Assembly (NCBI GenBank): GCA_910587755.1
Contig: CAJUNZ010000087.1
Coordinates: forward strand, 1 to 12,129
Length of the DNA stretch: 12,129 nucleotides
Direction of reading: 5' to 3'
DNA from: an uncultured Acetatifactor sp.
GTDB lineage: Bacteria > Bacillota > Clostridia > Lachnospirales > Lachnospiraceae
Of the stretch, positions 1 through 7,041 are shown in pieces. How positions within the stretch are numbered: position 1 is the first letter of the stretch; each line of letters begins with the position of its first letter. The notes beneath the pieces were generated by a model. The model was not told where the DNA came from. It worked only from the letters and a program-made list of their open reading frames with translations, and searched no databases. The translations under genes and the position numbers were made by a program.

Positions 1-47
1 GACCACCGAGATCTACACTCTTTCCCTACACGACGCTCTTCCGATCT
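1..47 (+). other. Illumina P5 / TruSeq universal adapter (artefact)
   Basis: These 47 bases match the 3' 47 bases of the 58-base Illumina P5/TruSeq universal adapter exactly as I know it, ending in the diagnostic CTTCCGATCT. This is library adapter left untrimmed at a contig end, not genomic DNA. The biological sequence begins at base 48, and nothing upstream of that base should be interpreted. Confidence 0.98.
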
Positions 48-90
48 CTGGAGAGGGGCACCGGAGGGGGCCGCGCAAAGGAGGTAGGAC

Positions 91-966
91 ATGGATCAGG
101 CGGAACAGTTACGTATCCTGAAGGCAGGCCGGCAGCAACCTAAATCGCTGGCCCGTGTCATCACTGTTACCAGCGGCAAGGGGGGCGTGGGAAAATCCAA
201 TACCTCCATCAATCTGGCGATACAGTTTCGGAAGAAGGGGAAGAAGGTCATAATCCTGGATGCGGATTTCGGCCTGGCCAATATTGAAATCATGTTTGGA
301 GCGGTGCCCAAGCACAATCTCTTTGACTTGATTTACCAGGGAAAGAGCATCAAGGACATTATTACCTGGGGGCCCATGGATGTGGGGTTCATCTCCGGTG
401 GAAGCGGCATTGCCGGCATGTCCAATCTGAGCAGGGATTACCTGAGCTATATCATCCAAAACCTGGATCAGCTGGATTCTCTTACCGATATAATTATCGT
501 GGACACGGGGGCGGGCATTTCCGACGCAGTGCTGGAGTTTCTGGTGGCCAGCGGGGAGATACTTCTGGTGACAACCCCGGAACCCACATCCATCACGGAT
601 TCCTACTCTCTGCTGAAGGCTCTGTACCGCCACGCCCGGTTTGATCCGGATGTCACCAAGGTGAAGCTGGTGGCCAACAGGGTGGCCAAGGAATCGGAGG
701 GGCCGGTGCTCTTCCGAAAGCTTAACGCCGTGGTGGAGCGGTATCTGAAAGTGCCCATGGTCTACCTGGGCTGTGTGCCGGATGACACGCAGCTGTCAAG
801 GTCGGTGATGCAGCAGGTTCCGGTGTCCCTGCAGTATCCCGGGGCCAGGTCCACGGCGGCCTATGAGCGTATTGCAGAGCGGCTTCTGGATAAACGGGAG
901 GAAGAGAGACAGCTATCCAGGGGAATGGCAGCATTTTTCTCACATATCATAGCAGGTAAACGATAA
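91..966 (+). CDS. flhG: FlhG (YlxH), MinD/ParA-like ATPase controlling flagellar number and position
   Basis: A cytoplasmic P-loop ATPase that works with the SRP-type GTPase FlhF to set flagellar number and placement. Seen in the 291-residue product: an N-terminal DQAEQLR motif (residues 2-8), which in B. subtilis YlxH/FlhG is the helix that stimulates FlhF GTPase; a deviant Walker A KGGVGKS (30-36) typical of MinD/ParA; a switch segment DADFGLAN near residue 57; and IIIVDTGAG as Walker B/switch II near residue 135. The last residues (MAAFFSHIIAGKR) could form an amphipathic membrane-targeting helix as in MinD. Length is normal for the family. The ATG at 91 follows AAAGGAGGT at 77-85 with good spacing. 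flhF would be expected just upstream, but the contig ends there. Confidence 0.95.
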   Translation: MDQAEQLRILKAGRQQPKSLARVITVTSGKGGVGKSNTSINLAIQFRKKGKKVIILDADFGLANIEIMFGAVPKHNLFDLIYQGKSIKDIITWGPMDVGFISGGSGIAGMSNLSRDYLSYIIQNLDQLDSLTDIIIVDTGAGISDAVLEFLVASGEILLVTTPEPTSITDSYSLLKALYRHARFDPDVTKVKLVANRVAKESEGPVLFRKLNAVVERYLKVPMVYLGCVPDDTQLSRSVMQQVPVSLQYPGARSTAAYERIAERLLDKREEERQLSRGMAAFFSHIIAGKR

Positions 967-987
967 AAATAGAATGGAGTGTATGTT

Positions 988-1722
988 ATGTTTTCAAAGT
1001 ATGTTTCAATAGGCGACAGGGTGGAGCTGCAGTCTGTGAGCCGGGGGGGAGAGGATACGGGCAGCCCTGCTGGAAGGGTCTATACCAGCGTGGTACAGGA
1101 TATTCTCTCTGAAGACAGCATTGAGATTAGAATGCCCATAGAGAAATCCAAGCTGATTCTGCTTCCGGTGGACGGGGAATTTGACATGATCTTTTACGGT
1201 GCCAGTGGCATGTATCAGTGTCTGGCCAGGGTCACGGACCGCTACAAGAGCAATAATGTGTTTCTTCTGCAGATGGAGCTGACTACCAACCTGCAGAGGT
1301 ATCAGCGGCGTGAGTTTTACCGGCTGAGGTGTGCGCTGGAGATGCATACGCGTCTGCTGGAGGAAAGTGAGATTCAGGCCATGGAGAGCCTGGAACCCTA
1401 CACTCTGGAGAAATCGCTGCCGCTGAAGCAGAGCGTGGCGGTGGACATCAGCGGCGGGGGGATCAGGTTCCTTACCACGGAGTATTACGAGCCTGGAAGT
1501 TTCCTGTACTGCTGTTATCACCTGAACAACGGGGGAGAGCACAAGAAATATGAGATTGTCTGTAAAGTTCTGAGCACTGTGGAGGTTGAAAAACACCCTG
1601 GGACCTATGAGCACAGGGTGCAGTATTATGACATGGATCCGGATACCCGGGAAGAGATCATCAAATATATCTTTGAAGAGGAGCGGAAGAACAGGCTGAA
1701 AAAGAAATTCAGCAAAGAATAG
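988..1722 (+). CDS. YcgR-like PilZ domain protein, predicted cyclic-di-GMP-binding motility regulator
   Basis: A predicted cyclic-di-GMP receptor of the YcgR/YpfA (DgrA) type, 244 residues. The N-terminal part (about 1-100) fits a YcgR-like PilZN beta domain, and the PilZ domain follows from about residue 103. The two ligand-binding signatures are intact: RRxxxR-type QRREFYR (R107, R108, R112) and DxSxxG as DISGGG (153-158). In B. subtilis the homologue slows motility by acting on the motor stator when cyclic di-GMP is high; the same role here is inferred. I chose ATG 988 because GGAG at 976-979 lies 8 nt upstream; an in-frame GTG at 979 overlaps that site. It sits 21 nt after flhG and is surely cotranscribed with it. 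Confidence 0.88.
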   Translation: MFSKYVSIGDRVELQSVSRGGEDTGSPAGRVYTSVVQDILSEDSIEIRMPIEKSKLILLPVDGEFDMIFYGASGMYQCLARVTDRYKSNNVFLLQMELTTNLQRYQRREFYRLRCALEMHTRLLEESEIQAMESLEPYTLEKSLPLKQSVAVDISGGGIRFLTTEYYEPGSFLYCCYHLNNGGEHKKYEIVCKVLSTVEVEKHPGTYEHRVQYYDMDPDTREEIIKYIFEEERKNRLKKKFSKE

Positions 1723-1775
1723 TTTTTCCCCACTGGGATTACTGCGGCAATATGTAAGATGAGGAGAGACTGCTT

Positions 1776-2393
1776 ATGAGTGACGTGAATTTGGAGCAGG
1801 TTACTGAAAATTATTATGATGTTTTGAAAGAGCTGGGGAATATCGGGGCGGGCAATGCCATGACTGCCCTGTCCCAGATGCTCCAGTGCAAGGTTGACAT
1901 GAAGGTTCCCCAGGTAAAGCTTCTGGAATTTGGTGAAGTGGGTGAGATCATGGGGGGCGAGGAGCAGATCATGGCCGGAGTGTTCTTGGGTGTGGAAGGG
2001 GACATAACCGGAAGCATGATGTTTATGGTGGAGGACGCCAGCGCCAGGCATTTGATTCAAAAGATTACCGGGGGTATGCTTCCGGAGGGGACTGAATTTG
2101 AGGAGATGGGGCTTTCGGCCATGCAGGAAGTGGGCAACATCATCACGGGAGCTTACTTAAATTCCCTCTCCAGCATGACCAATATGAAGATATTTCCCTC
2201 TCCGCCGGCGGTGACGGTGGATATGGCGGGCGCCATTTTGAGTGTTCCTGCCATCCAGTTCGGCATATACGGTGACAAAATTCTTCTGATCCAGTCACAG
2301 TTTTATGATGAGGTGCAGCTGGACGGATATTTTATCCTGATTCCGGATTTGGAGTCATATGACAAGATCTTGAAGGCACTTGGGTTGGCTTGA
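1776..2393 (+). CDS. cheC: CheC, CheY-P phosphatase
   Basis: Chemotaxis phosphatase that dephosphorylates CheY-P and binds CheD, forming the CheC-CheD-CheYp adaptation loop known from B. subtilis and Thermotoga. The 205-residue product carries both copies of the family's active-site pattern (D/S)-x3-E-x2-N-x22-P: D15/E19/N22/P45 and S114/E118/N121/P144, so both phosphatase sites look intact. CheX and FliY, the related families, differ in site number or carry extra FliN-like domains; none are present here. GAGGAGA at 1761-1767 lies 8 nt before the ATG. It follows the PilZ gene directly, without the cheB-cheA-cheW genes that commonly precede cheC in Firmicutes. Confidence 0.96.
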   Translation: MSDVNLEQVTENYYDVLKELGNIGAGNAMTALSQMLQCKVDMKVPQVKLLEFGEVGEIMGGEEQIMAGVFLGVEGDITGSMMFMVEDASARHLIQKITGGMLPEGTEFEEMGLSAMQEVGNIITGAYLNSLSSMTNMKIFPSPPAVTVDMAGAILSVPAIQFGIYGDKILLIQSQFYDEVQLDGYFILIPDLESYDKILKALGLA

Positions 2394-2455
2394 GGCCTTC
2401 CTGCTGACCGGCCCGGGTGCAGGAAGGAGTTCTAAATAATATAAGGAAGTGGCAC

Positions 2456-2944
2456 ATGAGCGAGATGATGAAAGTAGGAATAGCAGACCTCAAGACCTGC
2501 AAGGCCCCGGACGGGGTCATGACTCTGGGACTTGGTTCCTGCGTGGGTATTGCCATCAGGGATCCTGCCATCAAGATCGGCGGTCTGGTACATATTATGC
2601 TGCCGGACAGCAAGGCTATCAGTGGAGGACAGCATAATATCGCCAAGTTTGCTGATACGGGGATTGAGGAGCTGGTGAAGCAGATTGAGAGGCTGGGGGC
2701 AAGGCGCGCCCGTATGGTTGCGAAGATTGCCGGGGGTGCCACCATGTTTAATTTCCAGGGCGCCGGTTCTGTGGGGCAGGTGGGAGAAAGGAACACGGAG
2801 GCTGTGAAGGCAAAACTGGCACAGCTGAGGATTCCGATTCTGGCCCAGGATACAGGCGCAAACTATGGAAGGACAGTGATTTTTTACCCTGAGACAGGCG
2901 CATTTCACATTCGTGCCGTGGGCAAGCCTGAAAAAATCATCTGA
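2456..2944 (+). CDS. cheD: CheD, chemoreceptor glutamine deamidase
   Basis: Deamidates specific glutamines on methyl-accepting chemotaxis receptors and is held or released by CheC depending on CheY-P. The product from ATG 2456 is 162 residues, the usual CheD length. The cysteine-hydrolase residues are visible: T23, C29 (in GLGSCVG) and H46 (in GLVHIML), the same spacing as T21/C27/H44 in Thermotoga CheD. Start choice: AAGGAAG at 2443-2449 is 6 nt before ATG 2456. An in-frame GTG at 2417 would add 13 untypical residues and has no ribosome binding site. An unused strong Shine-Dalgarno-like AGGAAGGAG lies at 2421-2429, too far from any start codon. Confidence 0.95.
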   Translation: MSEMMKVGIADLKTCKAPDGVMTLGLGSCVGIAIRDPAIKIGGLVHIMLPDSKAISGGQHNIAKFADTGIEELVKQIERLGARRARMVAKIAGGATMFNFQGAGSVGQVGERNTEAVKAKLAQLRIPILAQDTGANYGRTVIFYPETGAFHIRAVGKPEKII

Positions 2945-2958
2945 CGAGGGTAAAGACT

Positions 2959-3231
2959 ATGAACAGAAAGAATATGCCGCTGTTGCTGATGCTTTCGGCG
3001 GGGGTGGTAACATGTATCATTACTTTTCTGGAGCACTACACCGTGTTTGAGAAACTGGTCTCCCTGCTGGTGGTGCTGGTGATCTTTTTGATGCTGGGGA
3101 ATGTGCTGAAATGGACACTGGATTATTTTGACAGGCAGAACGAGGAGAAGCTGAAGGCGGAGGGGGAGGTGATCGAGAAGGAGCTGGAAGAGGAGCTGGA
3201 ATCGGAGGGCGCGGAAGGAGAGAGCGCCTGA
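2959..3231 (+). CDS. Small two-helix membrane protein of the flagellar operon, unknown function
   Basis: A 90-residue protein I cannot assign to a named family. It has two hydrophobic segments (about 6-24 and 31-51) joined by a short EHYT loop, then a highly charged C-terminal tail (60-90) rich in Glu and Lys, probably helical and cytoplasmic. GAGGG at 2946-2950 is 8 nt from the ATG. The gene starts 14 nt after cheD and ends 28 nt before fliA, so it is inside the operon and is likely translated in step with its neighbours. Its position suggests a motility-related membrane role, but this is inference from context only. Confidence 0.8.
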   Translation: MNRKNMPLLLMLSAGVVTCIITFLEHYTVFEKLVSLLVVLVIFLMLGNVLKWTLDYFDRQNEEKLKAEGEVIEKELEEELESEGAEGESA

Positions 3232-3259
3232 AATCTGATGGGAAAGGAGCGTGGGTTTC

Positions 3260-4033
3260 ATGGACGAAACGGGCAGAAAGAAGCTGTTGGAGGAATATGC
3301 AAGAACGAAATCGCCGGAAACCAGAGAGAAGATTATTTTGGAATACGCTCCTTTGGTGAAGGTGGTGGCAGGCAGGCTCAGCATGTACCTGGGGTATAAT
3401 GTGGAGTATGAGGATCTGGTGAGCTATGGTATTTTCGGGCTGATTGATGCCATAGATAAGTTTGACTATCTGAAGGATGTTAAATTTGAAACTTATGCCA
3501 GCCTGCGTATCCGCGGAGCTATTCTGGACCAGATCCGGAAGATGGACTGGATTCCCAGGACTATCAGGCAGAAGCAGAAGAAGATTGAGGCGGTTGCCAG
3601 GGAGGTTGAGCAGAGGGCAGGACATGTGGCCACGGACGAGGAGATTGCCCAGGGGCTGGGCATATCGGATGAGGAGTATGTGGATTGGCAGTCTCAAATG
3701 AAGATAACAGGCCTGGTTTCCCTGAATGAGTATATGGAACAGGGAAGTGACGTGTCTCAGGATCACAGCGGTCATATCGCTTCCAGATTTGAGGCTCCTG
3801 AGGAGCGAATCGAGAAGGAAGAGCTGGCCAAGGTATTGGGTGAGGCGCTGCAGCTTTTGACTGAGAAGGAACAGAAAGTGATCACTCTGTATTATTATGA
3901 GGAGTTGACGCTGAAGGAGATCAGCAGCATTCTGGAGGTTTCGGAGTCAAGGGTATCGCAGCTTCACACAAGGGCTTTAAAGAAAATGAAGGTAAAGATG
4001 GGAAACTATATGGGTATTTTGACGGACAATTAG
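3260..4033 (+). CDS. fliA: Flagellar sigma factor FliA/SigD (sigma-28)
   Basis: RNA polymerase sigma factor for late flagellar, chemotaxis and autolysin genes. The product is 257 residues, close to B. subtilis SigD (254). Region 2 spans about 24-95, with EDLVSYGIFGLIDAIDKFD (51-69) and the -10 recognition stretch ETYASLRIRG (77-86). Region 3 follows, starting with MDWIPR (95-100). Region 4 is about 190-245, with a helix-turn-helix LTLKEISSILEVSESRVSQL (217-236) for -35 recognition. ATG 3260 lies 10 nt after AAAGGAG (3243-3249); the in-frame GTG at 3251 is only 1 nt from that site and is unlikely. No clear anti-sigma FlgM gene is seen in the window. The position after cheC-cheD matches sigD in Bacillus. 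Confidence 0.97.
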   Translation: MDETGRKKLLEEYARTKSPETREKIILEYAPLVKVVAGRLSMYLGYNVEYEDLVSYGIFGLIDAIDKFDYLKDVKFETYASLRIRGAILDQIRKMDWIPRTIRQKQKKIEAVAREVEQRAGHVATDEEIAQGLGISDEEYVDWQSQMKITGLVSLNEYMEQGSDVSQDHSGHIASRFEAPEERIEKEELAKVLGEALQLLTEKEQKVITLYYYEELTLKEISSILEVSESRVSQLHTRALKKMKVKMGNYMGILTDN

Positions 4034-4090
4034 GTTTGTTATTTGGAAGAGGGGGCTGTATCCGCCGGAGGCGGACAGGGAGGTGCAGGT

Positions 4091-5680
4091 ATGCAGAATG
4101 GTTATTTTCGATTGGTAAAGGATGCCACCGGGTTTGGCGTGTCATTGATCCAGCCCACAGGCTGCGGGGAAGAGATCAGGATGGAGGAACTTTTTAAGTA
4201 TCTCAGTGACCTGAAGATTCCCCATGACAAAAAGCGGCTGGAGGTGGAAGCTGTCATGGGGGTGGACGTGATCTGCCATTTGGGCAACGGAGAGTGCCCT
4301 GTCTGTGACGAAACCTTTTATGTGGATGTGAGTGAGGACAACCTGCTCGCCACCGTGCGTTTTATTGCCCCTTCCGAGGGCGGCAAAAGGCTCACCATGG
4401 ATGGTTTTCTGGATGCCCTGGCAGCAAAGCAGATTACTTATGGCCTGGATACCCAGAACGTGCAGGCGCATTTTAACAGTTCGGGCATGTTCTGTACGGA
4501 TTTCGTTGTGGCCAGGGGCAAGGAAGTGATCCAGGGCAAGGATGCTCAGATTGAGTATGGCTTCAACACGGAGATGCACAAGCGCCCTGTCCACAAGGAA
4601 GATGGAAGAGTGGATTATTTCAACCTCGCCACCATCACTTTCTGCCACAAGGGGGATGTGCTTGCCAAGATCATTCCGGAACAGCCGGGAGAGGCGGGAA
4701 TGGATGTCTATGGCAAGCTGGTTAAGCCTAAGGACGTGAAAAAGGAGACCATCAAATTCGGCAAGAATACGGAGCTGTCAGAGGATAAGATGACATTGAC
4801 TTCTCTGGTGGAGGGGCATGTGTCCCTGGCCAACGGGAAGGTCACGGTTGCCAATGTATATTCGGTGAAGGACGTGGATACCTCCACGGGGAACATTGAC
4901 TTTGAGGGAAGTATTGAGATCTCGGGAAATGTGGCCGCAAACTTTGAGGTGAAGGCCGGCGGAAATGTGGTGGTAAACGGTTATGTGGAGGCGGCCAGGA
5001 TCATTGCCGGGGGCAACATTATCATTGCCAAGGGTATGAACGGCATGGGCAACGGCTATCTGAGAGCCGGCGGCGATATTGTGGTGAAGTTTTTGGAGAA
5101 TGTGCGCGTGGTCACGGGAGGTTATCTGGAGACGGACGCTATCCTCCACTGCACGGTGTCGGCGGGCAGTGACGTGAGGGCGGACGGCAAGAGGGGGATG
5201 ATCGTGGGCGGTTATGTCCAGGCCGCCAACACGGTGACTGCCAAGGTCATCGGTGCCAGCATGGGGGCTCTGACAACGGTGGAAGTGGGGGTAAAACCCT
5301 TGATCAAGTCCCAGTATGAGCGGATTCAGAAGGCCCTGGAGGAGAACGAGAAGACCAGTAAAGCTGCCCAGGTGGTGGTGGATAACTTCAAAGAGAAGCA
5401 GAAGAAAGGGGCTCAGTTCAACGAGCGCCAGGTGCGGTACATCCGTAGTGTCAACACTCTTGTGAAAGAGAAGGCGGCGGAGGCACAGCAGCTGAGCGTG
5501 CGTCTGGAGAGGCTTAAGGCCATGATGGAGGTGCAGAAGAAGGCGGAGATCGTTGTGTCAGGCCAGGTGCATCCCAACACCACCATTATTGTGGGAGACG
5601 CCTCCAAGCCCATTATGAGTGCCTGCCACTACTGTAAATTTATCCGGGAGGACGGAGAGGTGCGGATGGTTCCTCTGTAG
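4091..5680 (+). CDS. FapA-family (DUF342) protein with beta-helix and coiled coil
   Basis: A 529-residue DUF342/FapA-family protein, often annotated 'flagellar assembly protein A'; the biochemical role is not established. Residues 1-250 form the N-terminal DUF342 region, including the MDVYGK segment at 204-209. Residues about 260-400 are Gly/Val-rich repeated strands (GNIDFEGS, GGNVVVNG, GGNIIIAKG, GGDIVVK), typical of a right-handed parallel beta-helix as in bactofilin- or MinC-like domains. Residues about 403-485 form a charged coiled coil. A conserved-looking C-terminus with CHYC (512-515) ends the protein. ATG 4091 is chosen because AGGGAGG at 4077-4083 is 7 nt upstream; the frame is open back to a TTG at 4043 without a good site. 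Members occur in many fla operons near fliA. Confidence 0.9.
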   Translation: MQNGYFRLVKDATGFGVSLIQPTGCGEEIRMEELFKYLSDLKIPHDKKRLEVEAVMGVDVICHLGNGECPVCDETFYVDVSEDNLLATVRFIAPSEGGKRLTMDGFLDALAAKQITYGLDTQNVQAHFNSSGMFCTDFVVARGKEVIQGKDAQIEYGFNTEMHKRPVHKEDGRVDYFNLATITFCHKGDVLAKIIPEQPGEAGMDVYGKLVKPKDVKKETIKFGKNTELSEDKMTLTSLVEGHVSLANGKVTVANVYSVKDVDTSTGNIDFEGSIEISGNVAANFEVKAGGNVVVNGYVEAARIIAGGNIIIAKGMNGMGNGYLRAGGDIVVKFLENVRVVTGGYLETDAILHCTVSAGSDVRADGKRGMIVGGYVQAANTVTAKVIGASMGALTTVEVGVKPLIKSQYERIQKALEENEKTSKAAQVVVDNFKEKQKKGAQFNERQVRYIRSVNTLVKEKAAEAQQLSVRLERLKAMMEVQKKAEIVVSGQVHPNTTIIVGDASKPIMSACHYCKFIREDGEVRMVPL

Positions 5681-5798
5681 GATGCCGGAGGGCAGTGCAG
5701 TCCATATACTGGGTGCGCTGCAGGTGTGCCGGCAGAGTGTTTTGCGGGTTTCCGGCCTGGGCAGATTGTCCGGGCCGGCTTAGAAAGAAGGTGTGGGC
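5681..5798 (+). other. Intergenic spacer between FapA-family gene and small ORF
   Basis: This 118-nt stretch shows no convincing promoter, hairpin terminator or sigma-28 site. It is GC-rich and contains only the ribosome binding site for the following gene at its end. The operon probably reads through. Confidence 0.5.
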
Positions 5799-6113
5799 AT
5801 GGCGTTTGGATCAATTGAGTTTACCACCATCTCCAGGGCGCAGGATTATTCTTCCATCAAACAAAATGAAGATAACAAGGGCATGGTGGACCAGGGCAAT
5901 TTCAGCGCACAGGTGCAGAAGACTGTGGACCAGAATATGCGTGAGGTCCGGGGCAGCGATGAGACCCGGTGGCATGAGAACAGGCCCGATGCCAAGGAAA
6001 AGGGAAATGGGAAATATACCGGTGACGGCGGACGCAGGCGCAAGGGCAAACAGCCCCAGGACCGTGTGGTTGTAAAAGGCAGCGGCGGAGGCGGCTTTGA
6101 CATGAAAATATGA
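5799..6113 (+). CDS. Small hydrophilic flagellar-operon protein, unknown function
   Basis: A 104-residue protein without a recognised domain, signal peptide or membrane segment. The N-terminal half (MAFGSIEF... through VDQGNFSAQVQ, residues 1-40) looks ordered and resembles short hypothetical proteins I associate with clostridial fla operons. The rest is charged and low in complexity: a basic GGRRRKGKQ patch at 77-85 and a Gly-rich GSGGGGF near the C-terminus. AGAAAGAAGG at 5782-5791 is 7 nt before ATG 5799. An overlapping longer frame (5695-6075) lacks a comparable site and has an odd Trp/Arg-rich composition, so this frame is preferred. It sits between the FapA-family gene and the SwrB-like gene, in the operon direction. 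Confidence 0.7.
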   Translation: MAFGSIEFTTISRAQDYSSIKQNEDNKGMVDQGNFSAQVQKTVDQNMREVRGSDETRWHENRPDAKEKGNGKYTGDGGRRRKGKQPQDRVVVKGSGGGGFDMKI

Positions 6114-6155
6114 TCTGAAAACTTGATCTGGGAGGCAGCCCGGGGGCGGACGACA

Positions 6156-6899
6156 ATGGATATAATGGAGATTATCCTGCTGATGGCGGGAGGCACTGTT
6201 TTTATATTGAGTTTTTTTATTCCGGACCGGAAAGCGGACACGGTGAATGGGGGGGCTCTGGCCAAGGATGAGCTGGCAAAACTGGTGAGCAGTGAGATGG
6301 AGTCCATAAAAAGCCAGGTGGAAGATTTGATGGAACGGACAGAGCGCTCCCTGGAAAAGCTTTCTAATGAGAAGATTATGGCGGTGAGCGAGTATTCAGA
6401 TACCGTGCTGGGGCAGATCCATAAAAATCATGAGGAGACAGTGTTTTTATATGACATGCTCAACAGCAAGCATGTAAGTCTGAAGGGCACTGTGGCGGAA
6501 GTGGATCGCGCCTTAAAAGAGGCCAGGGGGACCCTTGGGGATCTTGAGAAAACGGTGGAGGAGCTTGCTGTTGTAAAGGAACAGTCTGTGTCCGCATCCG
6601 GAGCCTGGCACCCTGCGCCCCAGGCTGTCCTGCAGGAGGCCGGGGAGAGTGCTCCGGCTGCGGCGGGAGCGGAGGCTGAAGACATTCAGGAGGAATCTGG
6701 CCTGGCGGAGAATTCTCTGCATGACAGCGGGGAGGAGAAACAGGACGAAAACGGCAATGACAGAATACTGGAGCTCTATAAGCAGGGGATGCCGGCAGTG
6801 GAAATCGCCCGGAATCTGGGCCGTGGCGTTGGGGAAGTAAAGCTTGTGATTGACTTGTTCCGGGGGCAGCAGCGGGCCGTAACCGGGGAGAAGCTGTGA
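6156..6899 (+). CDS. SwrB-like single-pass membrane protein with coiled coil and C-terminal HTH-like motif
   Basis: A 247-residue protein with an N-terminal hydrophobic helix (about 4-23) but no signal-peptidase site, a long acidic/basic coiled coil (38-145), an Ala/Glu/Pro-rich flexible region (148-200), and a compact C-terminal segment (203-236) with the pattern ILELYKQGMPAVEIARNLGR, which resembles a helix-turn-helix of the resolvase/DUF6115 kind. Topology and position after fliA and before rpsB match SwrB (YlxL) of B. subtilis, a membrane protein that promotes activation of the flagellar export apparatus; sequence identity cannot be judged here, so no symbol is given. Start uncertain: ATG 6156 has only a weak site, ATG 6165 is possible, and the best GGAGG (6131-6135) is too far away. 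Confidence 0.72.
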   Translation: MDIMEIILLMAGGTVFILSFFIPDRKADTVNGGALAKDELAKLVSSEMESIKSQVEDLMERTERSLEKLSNEKIMAVSEYSDTVLGQIHKNHEETVFLYDMLNSKHVSLKGTVAEVDRALKEARGTLGDLEKTVEELAVVKEQSVSASGAWHPAPQAVLQEAGESAPAAAGAEAEDIQEESGLAENSLHDSGEEKQDENGNDRILELYKQGMPAVEIARNLGRGVGEVKLVIDLFRGQQRAVTGEKL

Positions 6900-7041
6900 G
6901 CGGTATTGTATAAGGCGATTTTGTATTTTGTAGTATATGTGTGGTCTCTTCTGTCACAGGCGGCATTTCTTGCTGCTGGTGGCAGAGGGGAATTTTTAAA
7001 TTGGGCGGAGTTTTCTGCAGCCCAAAGAGCAGAGGGAATAA
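6900..7041 (+). other. Intergenic spacer before the MltG-like gene
   Basis: This 142-nt stretch has an AT-rich part (about 6904-6940) with TTGTAT and TATATG-like elements, but their spacing does not make a good promoter. No terminator is visible. A frame beginning TTG at 6906 would give a hydrophobic peptide but has no ribosome binding site and runs into the next gene out of frame, so it is not called. Confidence 0.45.

Noticed and set aside
48..90. Possible last codons of flhF (open frame ending TAG at 85-87)
   Set aside because: Only about 12 codons lie between the adapter and the stop, too few to recognise any protein; the stop just before flhG is suggestive only.
5695..6075. 126-codon frame overlapping the small hydrophilic ORF
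   Set aside because: Trp/Cys/Arg-rich shadow composition and no ribosome binding site, whereas the ATG at 5799 in the other frame has a good one.
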